A stretch of 64,000 nucleotides of DNA from Georgenia daeguensis (GCF_039537705.1 NZ_BAABBA010000011.1:62001-126000), one strand, 5' to 3'; numbered from the stretch's first letter, positions 49,864 to 58,423 are shown. The notes: generated from the sequence alone by a model not told the origin. Numbers and translations: made by a program.

Positions 49864-50975
49864 GCCTTTCCGCTGGGTGCCGGCCGGTCGGCCGAAGAGT
49901 GTGGTGCCGGCGGTTGACCGGCCGCCTGGTGATAGGGCGCCACGGTGGAGCCGGTGACCACCGTGCAGGGGATCTGGACCTGCAGGTCGTCGTCCCCCTC
50001 GAGGGGCGTCAGCTGTCGCAGGACGATGCGCAGCGCCTCGGCGCCCATCTGTCGCCGGGGGATGAGGAATCCCGTCCAGTCGATCTCCTCGGGCTCGGCG
50101 TGCTCGGGGTCGCCGAGTCTGGCGATCGACAGGTCACCCGGGATGGTCAGGCCCCTCGCGAGGGCGGCGCGACGCAGAGGCGCCGCGAGGTCGGAGGAGA
50201 CGACGGCGGCGGTGACGCCGCCTGCGCGCAGGGCGTCGAGCAGCTCGCCGGAGCTGAGGTCAGGTTCGTCGAAGGTGACCGGCTGCAGGCCGGCACGCAC
50301 CATCGCGCGGCGGTAGCCGCGGGCGCGGTCCTCGATGGACTCGTGGCCGACGAACTCGTTGATCAGTGCGATGCGGCGGTGCCCGCTCGAGAGCAGGAGT
50401 TCCACCAGCTCGGCGGTGGCGACGTCGTAGGCGGCACCTGCGTACGGCACCCGGCCGCCCGGGGTCTCCCGGCGCCCGACCATCGCGAACGGGAAGTCCT
50501 GGCGCAGCAGCTCGGCGAGGTCCTCCTGGTGGCTGTGCCGGCCGAGAAGCACGCAGCCGTCAGCCACGCGCAGGCGGCCGACACCGCCGGAGGTGAGCAG
50601 CGGTCGCCCCGCGCCCGGCGCGGCGGAGGACCCGGACATGGACGTGAACATCAGCAGGTCCACGCCGGTGCGTTCCGCCTCGTTCTCCACGCCTTCGAGG
50701 AACGGGTGGTAGAAGTCGCTGGCGTCGTGGGGGAACACCGACTCGTAGGTGTAGACCCCCACGATCGACGCCCGCCCTCCCGCTAGCCGTTGCGCGAAGG
50801 GATTCGCTGCGTAGCCGGTGACCTCGATCGCCCGGAGGACGCGGTCACGCACCTCCTGGCTCACGCGGCGCTGCGCAGTGCCGGTGCCGGTGAGCACCAT
50901 CGACACCGTCGTCTGGCTGACGCCGGCAAGACGTGCGACATCGGCCTGCGTCGCTCGCCGCGTCCTGGGGGTCAT
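49860..50975 (-). CDS. LacI-family regulator heading the DUF4127 operon
   Basis: 371 residues. The helix-turn-helix TQADVARLAGVSQTTVSMVL lies at about 8-27, then a long PBP-like sensor domain with LLGRHSHQEDLAELL and IARLGDPEHAEPEEIDW. The C-terminal 25 residues are Pro/Ala-rich. It is the first gene of the minus-strand operon, so it is likely autoregulated. Operator-like GTTTTGCG repeats lie at 51017 and 51119. Confidence 0.9.
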   Translation of the reverse strand: MTPRTRRATQADVARLAGVSQTTVSMVLTGTGTAQRRVSQEVRDRVLRAIEVTGYAANPFAQRLAGGRASIVGVYTYESVFPHDASDFYHPFLEGVENEAERTGVDLLMFTSMSGSSAAPGAGRPLLTSGGVGRLRVADGCVLLGRHSHQEDLAELLRQDFPFAMVGRRETPGGRVPYAGAAYDVATAELVELLLSSGHRRIALINEFVGHESIEDRARGYRRAMVRAGLQPVTFDEPDLSSGELLDALRAGGVTAAVVSSDLAAPLRRAALARGLTIPGDLSIARLGDPEHAEPEEIDWTGFLIPRRQMGAEALRIVLRQLTPLEGDDDLQVQIPCTVVTGSTVAPYHQAAGQPPAPHSSADRPAPSGKA

Positions 50976-51016
50976 CGTCGGTCCCTCTCACGTAGTAGTG
51001 CGGGTCACTGAACTGG

Positions 51017-51030
51017 GTTTTGCGTAAAAC
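51017..51030. promoter_or_regulatory. Candidate LacI operator 1 of the DUF4127 operon
   Basis: GTTTTGCGTAAAAC is a near-palindrome (GTTTT/AAAAC) with a central CG-containing step. It lies 42 bp upstream of the lacI start, in the expected core promoter. Confidence 0.5.
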
Positions 51031-51118
51031 GGCAAGGCCCTTCCCGTCTCAGAGTTGTCCCGGCCATAATCTGCCGCCCTCGCTCGGTCGCCAGCTGGGT
51101 GGTGCGCCACGGGGCATT

Positions 51119-51132
51119 GTTTTGCGCATGAC
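51119..51132. promoter_or_regulatory. Candidate LacI operator 2 of the DUF4127 operon
   Basis: GTTTTGCGCATGAC shares the first eight bases with the site at 51017 and is a weaker palindrome. The centres are 102 bp apart, a spacing that would allow DNA looping by a tetrameric LacI protein. Confidence 0.35.
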
Positions 51133-51316
51133 GCGATCTGCTGGCCACCGGCACCACGCCGGGCCGGGCGGGCGCCTGGGTAGCTGCGTCGGGCGAGGTG
51201 CTCTCCGCGGTTCGTGCGAGGGCGTCCTCGGGCGCCACGCTCTCCGTCGCGGTGGAAGGCGGCCGCGTTCGAGGCCGCCTCCGCCCCTTCCGCCGGGTGG
51301 CGGGCTGCGGAAGGGG

Positions 51317-51511
51317 TCAGGCGTCCCGGGCGCCGACGAGCTGCGCCGTCGTCACGGAGCCGCTGTCCCCACCGAGGCCGCCGGAGGGCCGGGCGTCCCG
51401 CAGGATCACGACTGTCAGCGCCGCCGCGACCAGCAGGAAGACGACGGCGACGACGACCCAGAGCACGTCGTTCCGGCTCGGTCGCTCGGGGGAGCGGCGG
51501 GGCGGTGCCAT
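51317..51511 (-). CDS. Small single-pass membrane protein
   Basis: 64 residues from ATG 51511 with GAGGAG about 6 nt upstream. A basic N-terminus (PPRRSPERPSRND) is followed by one membrane helix (VLWVVVAVVFLLVAAALTVVIL, about 16-37) and a short polar tail. It is divergent from marR, so may share the regulated promoter region. No family is recognised. Confidence 0.55.
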   Translation of the reverse strand: MAPPRRSPERPSRNDVLWVVVAVVFLLVAAALTVVILRDARPSGGLGGDSGSVTTAQLVGARDA

Positions 51512-51626
51512 CGCGCTCTCCTCTCCGCCGGACCGTCGGGTGCAGAGGCCCGACGGGTCCTGCTCACCCGAGTATCCACCCGGAAGCGAGGGGCGGGTGC
51601 GCGATCTCACCCGGTTAGGACTGGTA

Positions 51627-51641
51627 ATTAGCATTGCTAAT
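51627..51641. promoter_or_regulatory. MarR operator in the marR promoter
   Basis: ATTAGCA-T-TGCTAAT is a perfect 15-bp palindrome in a short AT-rich stretch, 20-35 bp upstream of the marR ATG. A TTAGAGT -10-like element follows at 51645-51651, leaving a very short or absent leader. The site fits autorepression by the adjacent MarR protein, the usual arrangement in this family. Confidence 0.72.
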
Positions 51642-51661
51642 GACTTAGAGTAACTGATCGT

Positions 51662-52108
51662 ATGAACAACACCGCGCCGAACCTCCGCCCCGACCGTCGC
51701 CCCGATCTGGCGACGAACCTGCGCATCGCCGTGCTGCGACTCTCGCGCCGGCTGCGCACGGAGTCGACACTCGAGGTCACCGAGGCGCAGCACTCCGTGC
51801 TGTCGGCGCTCTACCACCTCGGCCCGATGACGGCCGGCAAGCTTGCCGAGCACGACCACGTCCAGCGGCCCTCCATGACGCGCACGATCGCCTCCCTGGA
51901 GGAACGCGGCCTGGTCACCCGCGGCAGCGACCCGGCCGACAGGCGCTGCGTCGTCGTGACCACGACCGACGCCGGCAACGAGCTGGTCAAGGAGATCAAG
52001 CGGCGCCGCAACGCCTGGCTCGACAAGCGCCTGGCCAAGCTCACCCCCGCCGAGCGGCAGGTGGTGGGAGAGGCCGCCACGATTCTGCGAAGGATGGTGG
52101 AGGAATGA
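51662..52108 (+). CDS. MarR-family transcriptional regulator
   Basis: 148 residues with the MarR winged helix (VTEAQHSVLSALYHLGPMTAGKLAEHDHVQRPSMTRTIASLEERGLVTR, about 40-88) and the wing DPADRRCVVVTTTDAG. No clear ribosome site precedes the ATG, and the likely -10 is about 10 nt upstream, so it may be translated leaderless. It overlaps the MFS gene (ATGA) and probably represses the pair until an exported compound binds. Confidence 0.92.
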   Translation: MNNTAPNLRPDRRPDLATNLRIAVLRLSRRLRTESTLEVTEAQHSVLSALYHLGPMTAGKLAEHDHVQRPSMTRTIASLEERGLVTRGSDPADRRCVVVTTTDAGNELVKEIKRRRNAWLDKRLAKLTPAERQVVGEAATILRRMVEE

Positions 52109-53454
52109 GTCGCACCTTCTACTCCCTCCGGTACTTCAACTACCGGCTGTGGTTCGTCGGCGCCCTGGTCGCCAACATCGGCACGTGGATGCAGCGCGTC
52201 GCCCAGGACTGGCTCGTGCTGGCCATCCTCCCCAACGGGTCAGGGGTGGACGTCGGCATCGTCACCGGCCTGCAGTTCCTGCCGATGCTCCTGCTCAGCC
52301 CGTACGCCGGGCTGCTCGCCGACCGCCTGAACCGGCGCAAGATGCTCATCGCCACCCAGGGGTCGATGGGCGTGCTCGCCGCCGCCCTGGGCGCGCTGGT
52401 CCTCGCCGACGCCGCACAGCTGTGGCACGTCTACATCTTCGCGTTCCTGCTGGGCGTGGCGGCGGCGCTGGACTCGCCCGTGCGCCAGACCTTCGTGGCC
52501 GAGATGGTCCCCGCCGCCGACCTGCCGAACGCCGTCGGGCTGAACTCCACCTCCTTCAACGCCGCCCGGCTCATCGGGCCGGGTGTGGCCGGCCTGCTCA
52601 TCGCCGCGGTCGGGCCGGGCTGGGTCTTCGTCATCAACGCCGTCTCGTTCGGGGCGACGATCTTCTCCCTCACCCTCATGCGCACCCGGGAGCTGCACCC
52701 GATGCCGCACACCCGGCGGGGGAAGGGACAGGTGCGCGAGGGCATCGAGTACGTCCGCCGTCGCTCCGACATCCTGACCATCCTCGTGGTGGTCGGCGTG
52801 GTGGGGGCGTTCGGCCTGAACTTCCAGCTGACCTCTGCGGTCATGGCACGTGAGGAGTTCGGCCTCGGCGCGGGGCAGTACGGGGTCCTCGGCTCTATCC
52901 TGGCGATCGGCTCGCTCACCGGCGCGCTGATGGCGGCCCGGCGGAAGAACCCGCGGGTGGGGCTGGTGATCGCGGCAGCGCTGGCGTTCGGCGTCACGAC
53001 GGGCGTCCAGGCGCTCGTGCCGACCTACGAGCTGTACGCCCTGCTGTGCATCCCGGTCGGGTTCTTCTCCCTGACGATGATGACGGCGGCGAACACCACG
53101 GTGCAGATGTCCACCGAGCCCGCCATGCGCGGCCGGGTGATGAGCCTGTACATGATGGTCTTCCTGGGGACGACGCCGATCGGCTCGCCGATCGTGGGCT
53201 GGGTGGCCGAGGCGTGGGGCCCCCGGTGGTCCGTGGGGGTGGGGGCGATCGCGTCGGTGATGGTCGCCGTCGTCGCTGCGCTGTGGGCGAAGCGGTCCTG
53301 GCACGTGACCGTGCACTACTCGCTGCGCAACCGGCCTCACCTCGTGGTGGAGGGACCCCGTGAACGGTCCGCCCAGCACGAGCGCGAGGAGCGGGACCAC
53401 GCCCGGGCGGCGCTCGGCGCGCAGGAGGCCCGGCACGGGAGCGAGACGGCGTAG
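52105..53454 (+). CDS. MFS exporter (EntS/MFS_3-like)
   Basis: 449 residues with about 12 helices. The N-terminal FYSLRYFNYRLWFVGALVANIGTWMQRVAQDWLVL and the loop GLLADRLNRRKML are typical of MFS_3/enterobactin-exporter-like proteins. The C-terminal ~45 residues are a charged cytoplasmic tail. ATG 52105 overlaps the marR stop, so the two are translationally coupled. A MarR-controlled efflux pump is the simplest reading; the substrate is unknown. Only 4 bp separate its stop from that of the convergent manA gene. Confidence 0.88.
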   Translation: MSRTFYSLRYFNYRLWFVGALVANIGTWMQRVAQDWLVLAILPNGSGVDVGIVTGLQFLPMLLLSPYAGLLADRLNRRKMLIATQGSMGVLAAALGALVLADAAQLWHVYIFAFLLGVAAALDSPVRQTFVAEMVPAADLPNAVGLNSTSFNAARLIGPGVAGLLIAAVGPGWVFVINAVSFGATIFSLTLMRTRELHPMPHTRRGKGQVREGIEYVRRRSDILTILVVVGVVGAFGLNFQLTSAVMAREEFGLGAGQYGVLGSILAIGSLTGALMAARRKNPRVGLVIAAALAFGVTTGVQALVPTYELYALLCIPVGFFSLTMMTAANTTVQMSTEPAMRGRVMSLYMMVFLGTTPIGSPIVGWVAEAWGPRWSVGVGAIASVMVAVVAALWAKRSWHVTVHYSLRNRPHLVVEGPRERSAQHEREERDHARAALGAQEARHGSETA

Positions 53455-53458
53455 GACC

Positions 53459-54667
53459 CTACGGCACGTCCGCCTGCACGAGGGTGCCGGTGCCCCGCCC
53501 GCGCAGCGCACCCTCGTCGGCGCGGACGAAGTAGGCCTCGCCGCGCTCGAGCACCGCCGAGTCGGTCTCCGAGGTCACCTCGATCCGCCCGTCCAGGCAC
53601 AGCAGCACCCGCGGGCCGCGGCCGGGCAGGGGGTGGGAGGGGCCGCCGTTGACGTCGGTGAGCGCGGTGACGGCGAGCTCGAAGTCGTCGACCGGGGCGT
53701 AGAAGACGCGGGTGGCGCCGTGGAAGACCTCCGGGGCGATGCGGATGGGCGGCGCGGCGACGTAGTCGACGCACTCGAGCATCTCGGGGACGTCGACGTG
53801 CTTGGGCGTCAGGCCCGCGCGCAGCACGTTGTCCGACGCCGCCATGAGCTCCACGCCCAGGCCCGCGAGGTACACGTGAACCCCGCCGGCCGGCACGAAC
53901 AGCGCGTCGCCCGGCTGCAGCGTGACGGGGTTGAGCAGGAGCGAGACGACGACGCCCGGGTCGCCCGGGTAGGCCTCGGCGAGCCTGACCACGGTGTTGT
54001 CCGCGCGGGGCGACGGCGATCCGTCGGCGAGCCGGCGTGCGCAGGCCGCCGCCAGCTCCTGGACGGCGTCGTGGGAGGGGCGGGTCTCGCTGTCGAGGAG
54101 CCAGGTGAACGCGGCCCTGACGCCCTCCGCCGTCGGGTCCGCGCGAAGCGTGGCGTGCAGGCTCTGCGCGAGCGGCGTGTCGAGGTCCGCCAGCAGCTCG
54201 GCGGCACGGCGCGGGGCGCGGAAGCCGCACATCGCCCGGAAGGTGGTCAGCGCGAAGACGAGCTCGGGCTTGTGATTGGGATCGCGGTAGTTGCGGGTCG
54301 GGTCGTCCAGCGCGATGCCGGCCGCCGACTCCGCGGCGAAGCGCTCCCGGGCGCGCTCGAGGCTCGGGTGGACCTGCAGCGAGAGCGGCTTCGCGGGGGC
54401 GATCAGCTTGAGCAGGTACGGCAGCTGGGGCCCGAAGCGCGAGACGACGTCGTCGCCGAGCGCGCCGACGGGGTCGGCCGCGATGTGGGTGAGCAGGTCC
54501 GGGCCGGCGTCGCCGAAGACGGCCTCCAGGCGCGCGGGGCCGTCCGGATGGGCGCCGAACCAGAGCTCCGCGACGGGGCCGCCGCCGGGCTCCGCGCCCA
54601 GCAGGCCGGGGATGGCGTCGTGGGAACCCCACGCGTAGTCGCGCTCGACACCGACGATCCGCTGCAC
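53459..54667 (-). CDS. manA: Mannose-6-phosphate isomerase, class I
   Basis: 402 residues from GTG 54667 (GGAG just upstream); the longer frame to 54829 is unsupported. It interconverts mannose-6-phosphate and fructose-6-phosphate with zinc. Motifs are VERDYAWGSHDAIPGLLG, the ligands in LSLQVHPS (about 96-103), the Glu in NHKPELVFALT (about 135), and the catalytic block VHVYLAGLGVELMAASDNVLRAGLTPKHVDV (about 260-290). It is stand-alone, convergent with the MFS gene, with no terminator between. Confidence 0.93.
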   Translation of the reverse strand: MQRIVGVERDYAWGSHDAIPGLLGAEPGGGPVAELWFGAHPDGPARLEAVFGDAGPDLLTHIAADPVGALGDDVVSRFGPQLPYLLKLIAPAKPLSLQVHPSLERARERFAAESAAGIALDDPTRNYRDPNHKPELVFALTTFRAMCGFRAPRRAAELLADLDTPLAQSLHATLRADPTAEGVRAAFTWLLDSETRPSHDAVQELAAACARRLADGSPSPRADNTVVRLAEAYPGDPGVVVSLLLNPVTLQPGDALFVPAGGVHVYLAGLGVELMAASDNVLRAGLTPKHVDVPEMLECVDYVAAPPIRIAPEVFHGATRVFYAPVDDFELAVTALTDVNGGPSHPLPGRGPRVLLCLDGRIEVTSETDSAVLERGEAYFVRADEGALRGRGTGTLVQADVP

Positions 54668-54905
54668 TCCAGCCCCTTCCGATCCTGTCCCGGCATCATA
54701 TGGACGGCGAAGCGGCCCCGATGTGGAGATGGCCGGCGCGCGGCGGCGGATCCCTGGGTGAGTTCGGTCTCGTGGCCGGCGCCGGAATGGGTGCCACCGG
54801 CGCGTCGCCTCGTTCCGCAGCGGTGACACGCACCGAACGTCACGTCGCTCGGCGCGACTGGATGCGCAGCGGCAACATCCCGCGCGAGGAGGGCAGGGCC
54901 CTGGG

Positions 54906-55388
54906 TCAGGAGTCGGCGAGCTCCGCCCAGACGTGCTTGCGGGGCGTGCTGTTGGAGTCGACGTACCAGCCCCACCGCACCGACAGCATCGAGACGATCA
55001 GCAGACCGTTGCCGCCCGGCCGGCCCGGCACCGGCGCCTGCGGCCGGGGGGCCTGGTCCGCGCGCCCGTCCGCGACGTCGACCAGCCAGCCCGCCGCCAG
55101 GCGGTGCAGGCGCACGACCCCGGGCTGGACCCCGTACTTCAGCGCGTTGGTGGCGAGCTCGGTGGTGACCAGGGCGAGGTTGTGGTGGACCGCCGCGTCG
55201 TTCTTGCCGTCGTTGTTGAGCGCGGCGGACCGCGCCGCCGCCTCGGTGACCGAGCGGCGCAGCACGGGCAGCTCGTTCGCGTCGGTGAACTCCCAGCGTC
55301 CCGCCGGGCGCGCCGACCGGACGTCGGGCCGGAGGTCCGTCGCCGGGGGCGTGTGGTCGGGCTGGTCGGTGCGTGTGTGTCGGTCCAT
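54906..55388 (-). CDS. Anti-sigma-factor-type ATP-binding protein (HATPase_c_2)
   Basis: About 160 residues from ATG 55388, with 55430 as an alternative. A disordered, charged N-terminus is followed by a GHKL domain: N-box ALVTTELATNALKYG (about 95-109), G1-like DVADGRADQ and G2-like GGNGLLIVSML. Proteins of this type are RsbW-like kinases or regulators in partner-switching systems of actinobacteria. A STAS protein is encoded just upstream on the same strand, supporting that role. The target sigma factor is not in the window. Confidence 0.78.
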   Translation of the reverse strand: MDRHTRTDQPDHTPPATDLRPDVRSARPAGRWEFTDANELPVLRRSVTEAAARSAALNNDGKNDAAVHHNLALVTTELATNALKYGVQPGVVRLHRLAAGWLVDVADGRADQAPRPQAPVPGRPGGNGLLIVSMLSVRWGWYVDSNSTPRKHVWAELADS

Positions 55389-55530
55389 GATGTCGGTCTC
55401 TGGCGGTCGCGGCTCTCGTGACGGCGTCATGTGGATCCTGCTGCTTCGAGCGTAGTTCGGGGTCGGTCCGGTCGCCCTTCGAACGAGCGGTAAGTCCGGA
55501 ATCTTCGGATTCTGCGCCGTGCTCACAGGC

Positions 55531-55911
55531 TCAGACGGCGTCGCGGTGGTCACCGAGCTCGACGAGGCCCGAGGCGGGATCGCCGTCGGGGAATCCGGGG
55601 TCGCTCTCGAGAACGTCCATGACCTCGTCGAGGCGCGTCACCTCGAGCAGGAACGTGACGAAGTCGGGGGGCTCGATCAGCCGCGGGCGAGTGACCGCAC
55701 CCGTTGCGAGGTGGACGAGCTTGCTCAGGCCGCTGGAGTCGAGGAAGGTCACGTCGCGCACGTCGACGTCGACCGGCAGTCCCAGGACGAGGACCTCGTC
55801 CACCGCCGCGGACAGCTCGTCGGCCAGGCTCATGTCGACCTCGCCCGACAGCACCAGTCGGGTCCTGGTCGTGGAGGTACGTACGGTGACCTGCCCGATC
55901 GGCTCGCTCAT
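55531..55911 (-). CDS. STAS-domain anti-sigma factor antagonist
   Basis: 126 residues from ATG 55911 with AAGGAGT upstream. The STAS fold is evident: RTRLVLSGEVDMSLADELSAAVD and VRDVTFLDSSGLSKLVHL, where the Ser in DSSGL is the likely phospho-acceptor. It should bind or release an RsbW-like protein, plausibly the one encoded downstream. The C-terminal tail (PGFPDGDPASGLVELGDH) is acidic. Confidence 0.85.
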   Translation of the reverse strand: MSEPIGQVTVRTSTTRTRLVLSGEVDMSLADELSAAVDEVLVLGLPVDVDVRDVTFLDSSGLSKLVHLATGAVTRPRLIEPPDFVTFLLEVTRLDEVMDVLESDPGFPDGDPASGLVELGDHRDAV

Positions 55912-56050
55912 GCCACTCCTTGCTGCTCTGGTGGCCCGTCCGGACCCGGTCAGTTCGTTCACCCTAGGGGCTCTGTCCCGCACCCGAAAAATGCTGGGCC
56001 GTCGGCGGCCTTCGCCCGAGGCCCACGGGCGGGCCGTACCCTGACGTGCC

Positions 56051-56524
56051 ATGAGCTACCCGAGCGACCTGTACGAGCAGATCCTCGCCGAGGAGGCCGA
56101 GCTGCGCCTCGACTCGTTCGGAGTCGACGACGCCTGGGTGCTCGGCGCGCAGATGCGCCGGGTCGCCGCCGAGCGGAGCCTGCCCGTCGCGATCGGCATC
56201 GTCCTCGGGCAGCAGCGCGTCTTCCACGCGGCGCTGCCCGGCTCGTCCGCCGACAACGACGAGTGGCTGGCGCGCAAGACGGCGGTGGTCCTGCGCTACG
56301 GCCGCAGCTCCCTCGGCGTCGGCGAGCAGTTCCGCGTCCAGGGGAAGGACTTCGACGTCGACGGCCGGCTCGACACCGACCGGTTCGCCGCGCACGGGGG
56401 CGTCTTCCCGCTCGTGCTGCGCCGGGGCGGGGCGCTCCTGGGCGCGGTGGGGGTCTCCGGGCTGCCGCAGCGGGACGACCACGCGTTCGTCGTGGAGCAG
56501 CTGCGGAACTTCATCGCGGCGTAG
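56051..56524 (+). CDS. UPF0303 / HbpS-GlcG-like family protein
   Basis: 157 residues. LVEQI-type start (YPSDLYEQILAEEAELRLDSFG), LGAQMRRVAAERSLPVAIGIVLG, LPGSSADNDEWLARKTAVVLRYGRSS and GAVGVSGLPQRDDHAFV match UPF0303, related to heme-binding HbpS/GlcG proteins. Its role is uncertain. No operon partners: it starts 139 bp from the STAS gene and converges with the next gene. Confidence 0.85.
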   Translation: MSYPSDLYEQILAEEAELRLDSFGVDDAWVLGAQMRRVAAERSLPVAIGIVLGQQRVFHAALPGSSADNDEWLARKTAVVLRYGRSSLGVGEQFRVQGKDFDVDGRLDTDRFAAHGGVFPLVLRRGGALLGAVGVSGLPQRDDHAFVVEQLRNFIAA

Positions 56525-56539
56525 CGCTCCGGGGGCGCC

Positions 56540-56926
56540 TCACCCGTCGTGCCCGAAGATGAACGCCTTCGCGTGCGCGACGGCCTTGCGGAAGGCGTCG
56601 TTGCGCAGCGTGACCTGGTCCTCCGTGAGCGCCCCGCCGGCCTCCACGTACTCCGTGACGCCCGGGCGCAGCACCCAGATGTCACCGGCCGGCGGCAGGT
56701 AGAAGACCCCGAACGAGCGGTGCCGGCCGTCCTCGTCGGCCCAGATCGGCACGACGGCCACCGCGGCCCCGGTGTCGACGTTGACCCACTGCGCACGAGG
56801 CCGGGGCTGCTCCTCGAAGAACACGCCAGGGTCCAGGAACGGGGCGGAGCCCTTTCCCCACTTCTCCTCGAAGCGCTCGTGGAAGATCGGGAACAGTGTC
56901 GCGTCGTACCGACGCCAGCTGGTCAT
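56540..56926 (-). CDS. Hypothetical protein, 128 residues
   Basis: Starts at ATG 56926 after AGGAGAGG. It is rich in aromatic residues: SWRRYDATLFPIFHERFEEKWGKGS, WVNVDTGAAVAVVPIWADEDG, FGVFYLPPAGDIWVLRPG. It looks like a compact cytosolic alpha/beta protein, but I recognise no family. The extended frame upstream (to 57916) is the shadow of the lipid kinase gene. Confidence 0.6.
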   Translation of the reverse strand: MTSWRRYDATLFPIFHERFEEKWGKGSAPFLDPGVFFEEQPRPRAQWVNVDTGAAVAVVPIWADEDGRHRSFGVFYLPPAGDIWVLRPGVTEYVEAGGALTEDQVTLRNDAFRKAVAHAKAFIFGHDG

Positions 56927-57053
56927 GGTCCTCTCCTGCGGGTGACGAGACGGTGGCAATGTAGATAGCACCGGCCGGGCGCCGTCGCCAGGGTTACGGA
57001 GCCGGGACGCAGTTCGCTGGGCGGACGGCCCTGGTGCGCGCCAGACTGGCGCC

Positions 57054-57980
57054 ATGACCGCCTCCCGCTCCTTCCTCGTCCTGGCGAACAGCGCGGCGGG
57101 GTCGGCCGACGACGCCGCCGTCGACGCCGCCCTCGCGGTGCTCCGCGCCGGCGCCGAGGTGGAGGTGGTCGTCCCGGAGGGGCCGGAGGAGATCCGCACG
57201 GCGCTCCGCCACGCGGCCGGGCGGGAGGTCGTCGTGCTCGGCGGCGACGGGTCGGTCCACGCGTGCGTCGACGCGCTCCTCCACCTCGGGCTGCTCGACG
57301 CGACCGGTCCGGTCTCGGTCGTGCCGCTCGGCACCGGCAACGACCTCGCCCGTGGCCTCGGGCTCCCGCAGGACCCCGAGGAGGCCGCGCTGGTCGCGCT
57401 CCAGGGCGTCCCGCAGCCCATGGACCTCCTGCTCGACGACGAGGGCGGCATCGTCGTCAACGTCGTCCACGCCGGGGTCGGGGCGGAGGCGACCGCCGGC
57501 GCGGAGGAGATCAAAGGCGCGCTCGGCACGGCGGGGTACGCGCTCGGCGCGGTCCGGGCGGGCGTCTCCACGACCGGCTGGTGCCTGCGCGTGACCGTCG
57601 ACGACGAGGTCGTCCACGACGGCAAGGAGCCTCTGCTCATGGTGACCGTCGGCCTCGGCAGCTCCATCGGCGGTGGCGCCAGGGCCGTGCCCCAGGCCCA
57701 GCAAGGGGACGGGGTCGCCGACGTCGTCCTCGCGGCGGCCACCGGGCCCGTGGCCCGGGCGGCCTTCGCCCTGCAGCTGCGCGGCGGGCACCACATCGGG
57801 CGCAAGGACGTGCGCACCGTGCGCGGCCGCAAGGTCACCGTCGAGGCGGTCGACGACGACAACGCCTTCCGCGTCAACGCCGACGGCGAGGTGGCCGGTC
57901 CGATGAGGTCCCGCACGTGGACTGTCCTGCCCCAGGCGTGGTCGTGCCGCGTGCCCGCGGGAGCCCCGGCCGGCGCCTGA
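57054..57980 (+). CDS. Diacylglycerol kinase-family lipid kinase
   Basis: 308 residues of the DAGK/YegS fold. The ATP loop VVVLGGDGSVHACVDALL (about 60-78) and PLGTGNDLARGLGLPQD (about 91-107) are the diagnostic motifs. These enzymes phosphorylate diacylglycerol or related lipids at the membrane; the acceptor cannot be told from the sequence. It converges with the MaoC gene with only 8 bp between stops. Confidence 0.9.
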   Translation: MTASRSFLVLANSAAGSADDAAVDAALAVLRAGAEVEVVVPEGPEEIRTALRHAAGREVVVLGGDGSVHACVDALLHLGLLDATGPVSVVPLGTGNDLARGLGLPQDPEEAALVALQGVPQPMDLLLDDEGGIVVNVVHAGVGAEATAGAEEIKGALGTAGYALGAVRAGVSTTGWCLRVTVDDEVVHDGKEPLLMVTVGLGSSIGGGARAVPQAQQGDGVADVVLAAATGPVARAAFALQLRGGHHIGRKDVRTVRGRKVTVEAVDDDNAFRVNADGEVAGPMRSRTWTVLPQAWSCRVPAGAPAGA

Positions 57981-57988
57981 CCGCCGGC

Positions 57989-58423
57989 TCAGGACGTGGC
58001 CGCGGCGACGGCCGGGTCCCGCCAGACCACCGCCGTGCCGTCCAGCACCACGGTGCCCGAGCCGTCGGTGACCGTCGTGCGCAGCTCGGTGACGGGCTTG
58101 TCGCTGCGGACCGCCGTCACGACCACCTCCGCCGTGATCGTGTCCCCGGGCCGCACCGGCGCGCGGAAGGACCAGTCGGTGCGCAGGAAGACGGATCCCG
58201 GCCCCGGCAGGTCCGTCGCGACGACGGCGTTGAGCAGCCCCGAGGTCACGCCGCCCTGCACGACGATCCCGCCGAACCGGCTCCTCGCGGCGAGGTCCGG
58301 GTCGGTGTGCAGCGGGTTCCGGTCCCCGGTCATGCGGGCGAACAGCTCGATGTCCTCCGCCGTGACCGTGCGGGTGCGCCGGGCGCTGTCGCCCACGTGG
58401 ATCACCATCGCCGCACCGTGCAC
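57989..58423 (-). CDS. MaoC-like hotdog dehydratase-family protein
   Basis: 144 residues from GTG 58423, or 139 from ATG 58408; neither has a clear ribosome site. The hotdog hydratase motif ELFARMTGDRNPLHTDPDLAARSRFGG contains the Asp/His pair of MaoC enzymes, followed by VVQGGVTSGLLN. It would hydrate an enoyl-thioester, but single MaoC proteins outside a fatty-acid cluster often have unknown partners. Divergent from the OsmC gene. Confidence 0.82.
   Translation of the reverse strand: MHGAAMVIHVGDSARRTRTVTAEDIELFARMTGDRNPLHTDPDLAARSRFGGIVVQGGVTSGLLNAVVATDLPGPGSVFLRTDWSFRAPVRPGDTITAEVVVTAVRSDKPVTELRTTVTDGSGTVVLDGTAVVWRDPAVAAATS

Larger units (their letters stand above)
50976..51316. other. 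Intergenic control region upstream of the lacI-DUF4127 operon
   Basis: 341 bp without a credible gene; the plus-strand frames here are Arg/Pro-rich shadows. The part next to lacI holds two related GTTTTGCG sites (separate entries). The rest (about 51140-51316) is featureless high-GC sequence between the operon promoter and the 3' end of a small membrane-protein gene. Confidence 0.5.

Noticed and set aside
50976..51631. Plus-strand frames of up to 203 codons opposite the small membrane-protein gene
   Set aside because: Arg/Gly/Pro-rich, no ribosome site and antisense to a gene with a clean membrane helix and start.
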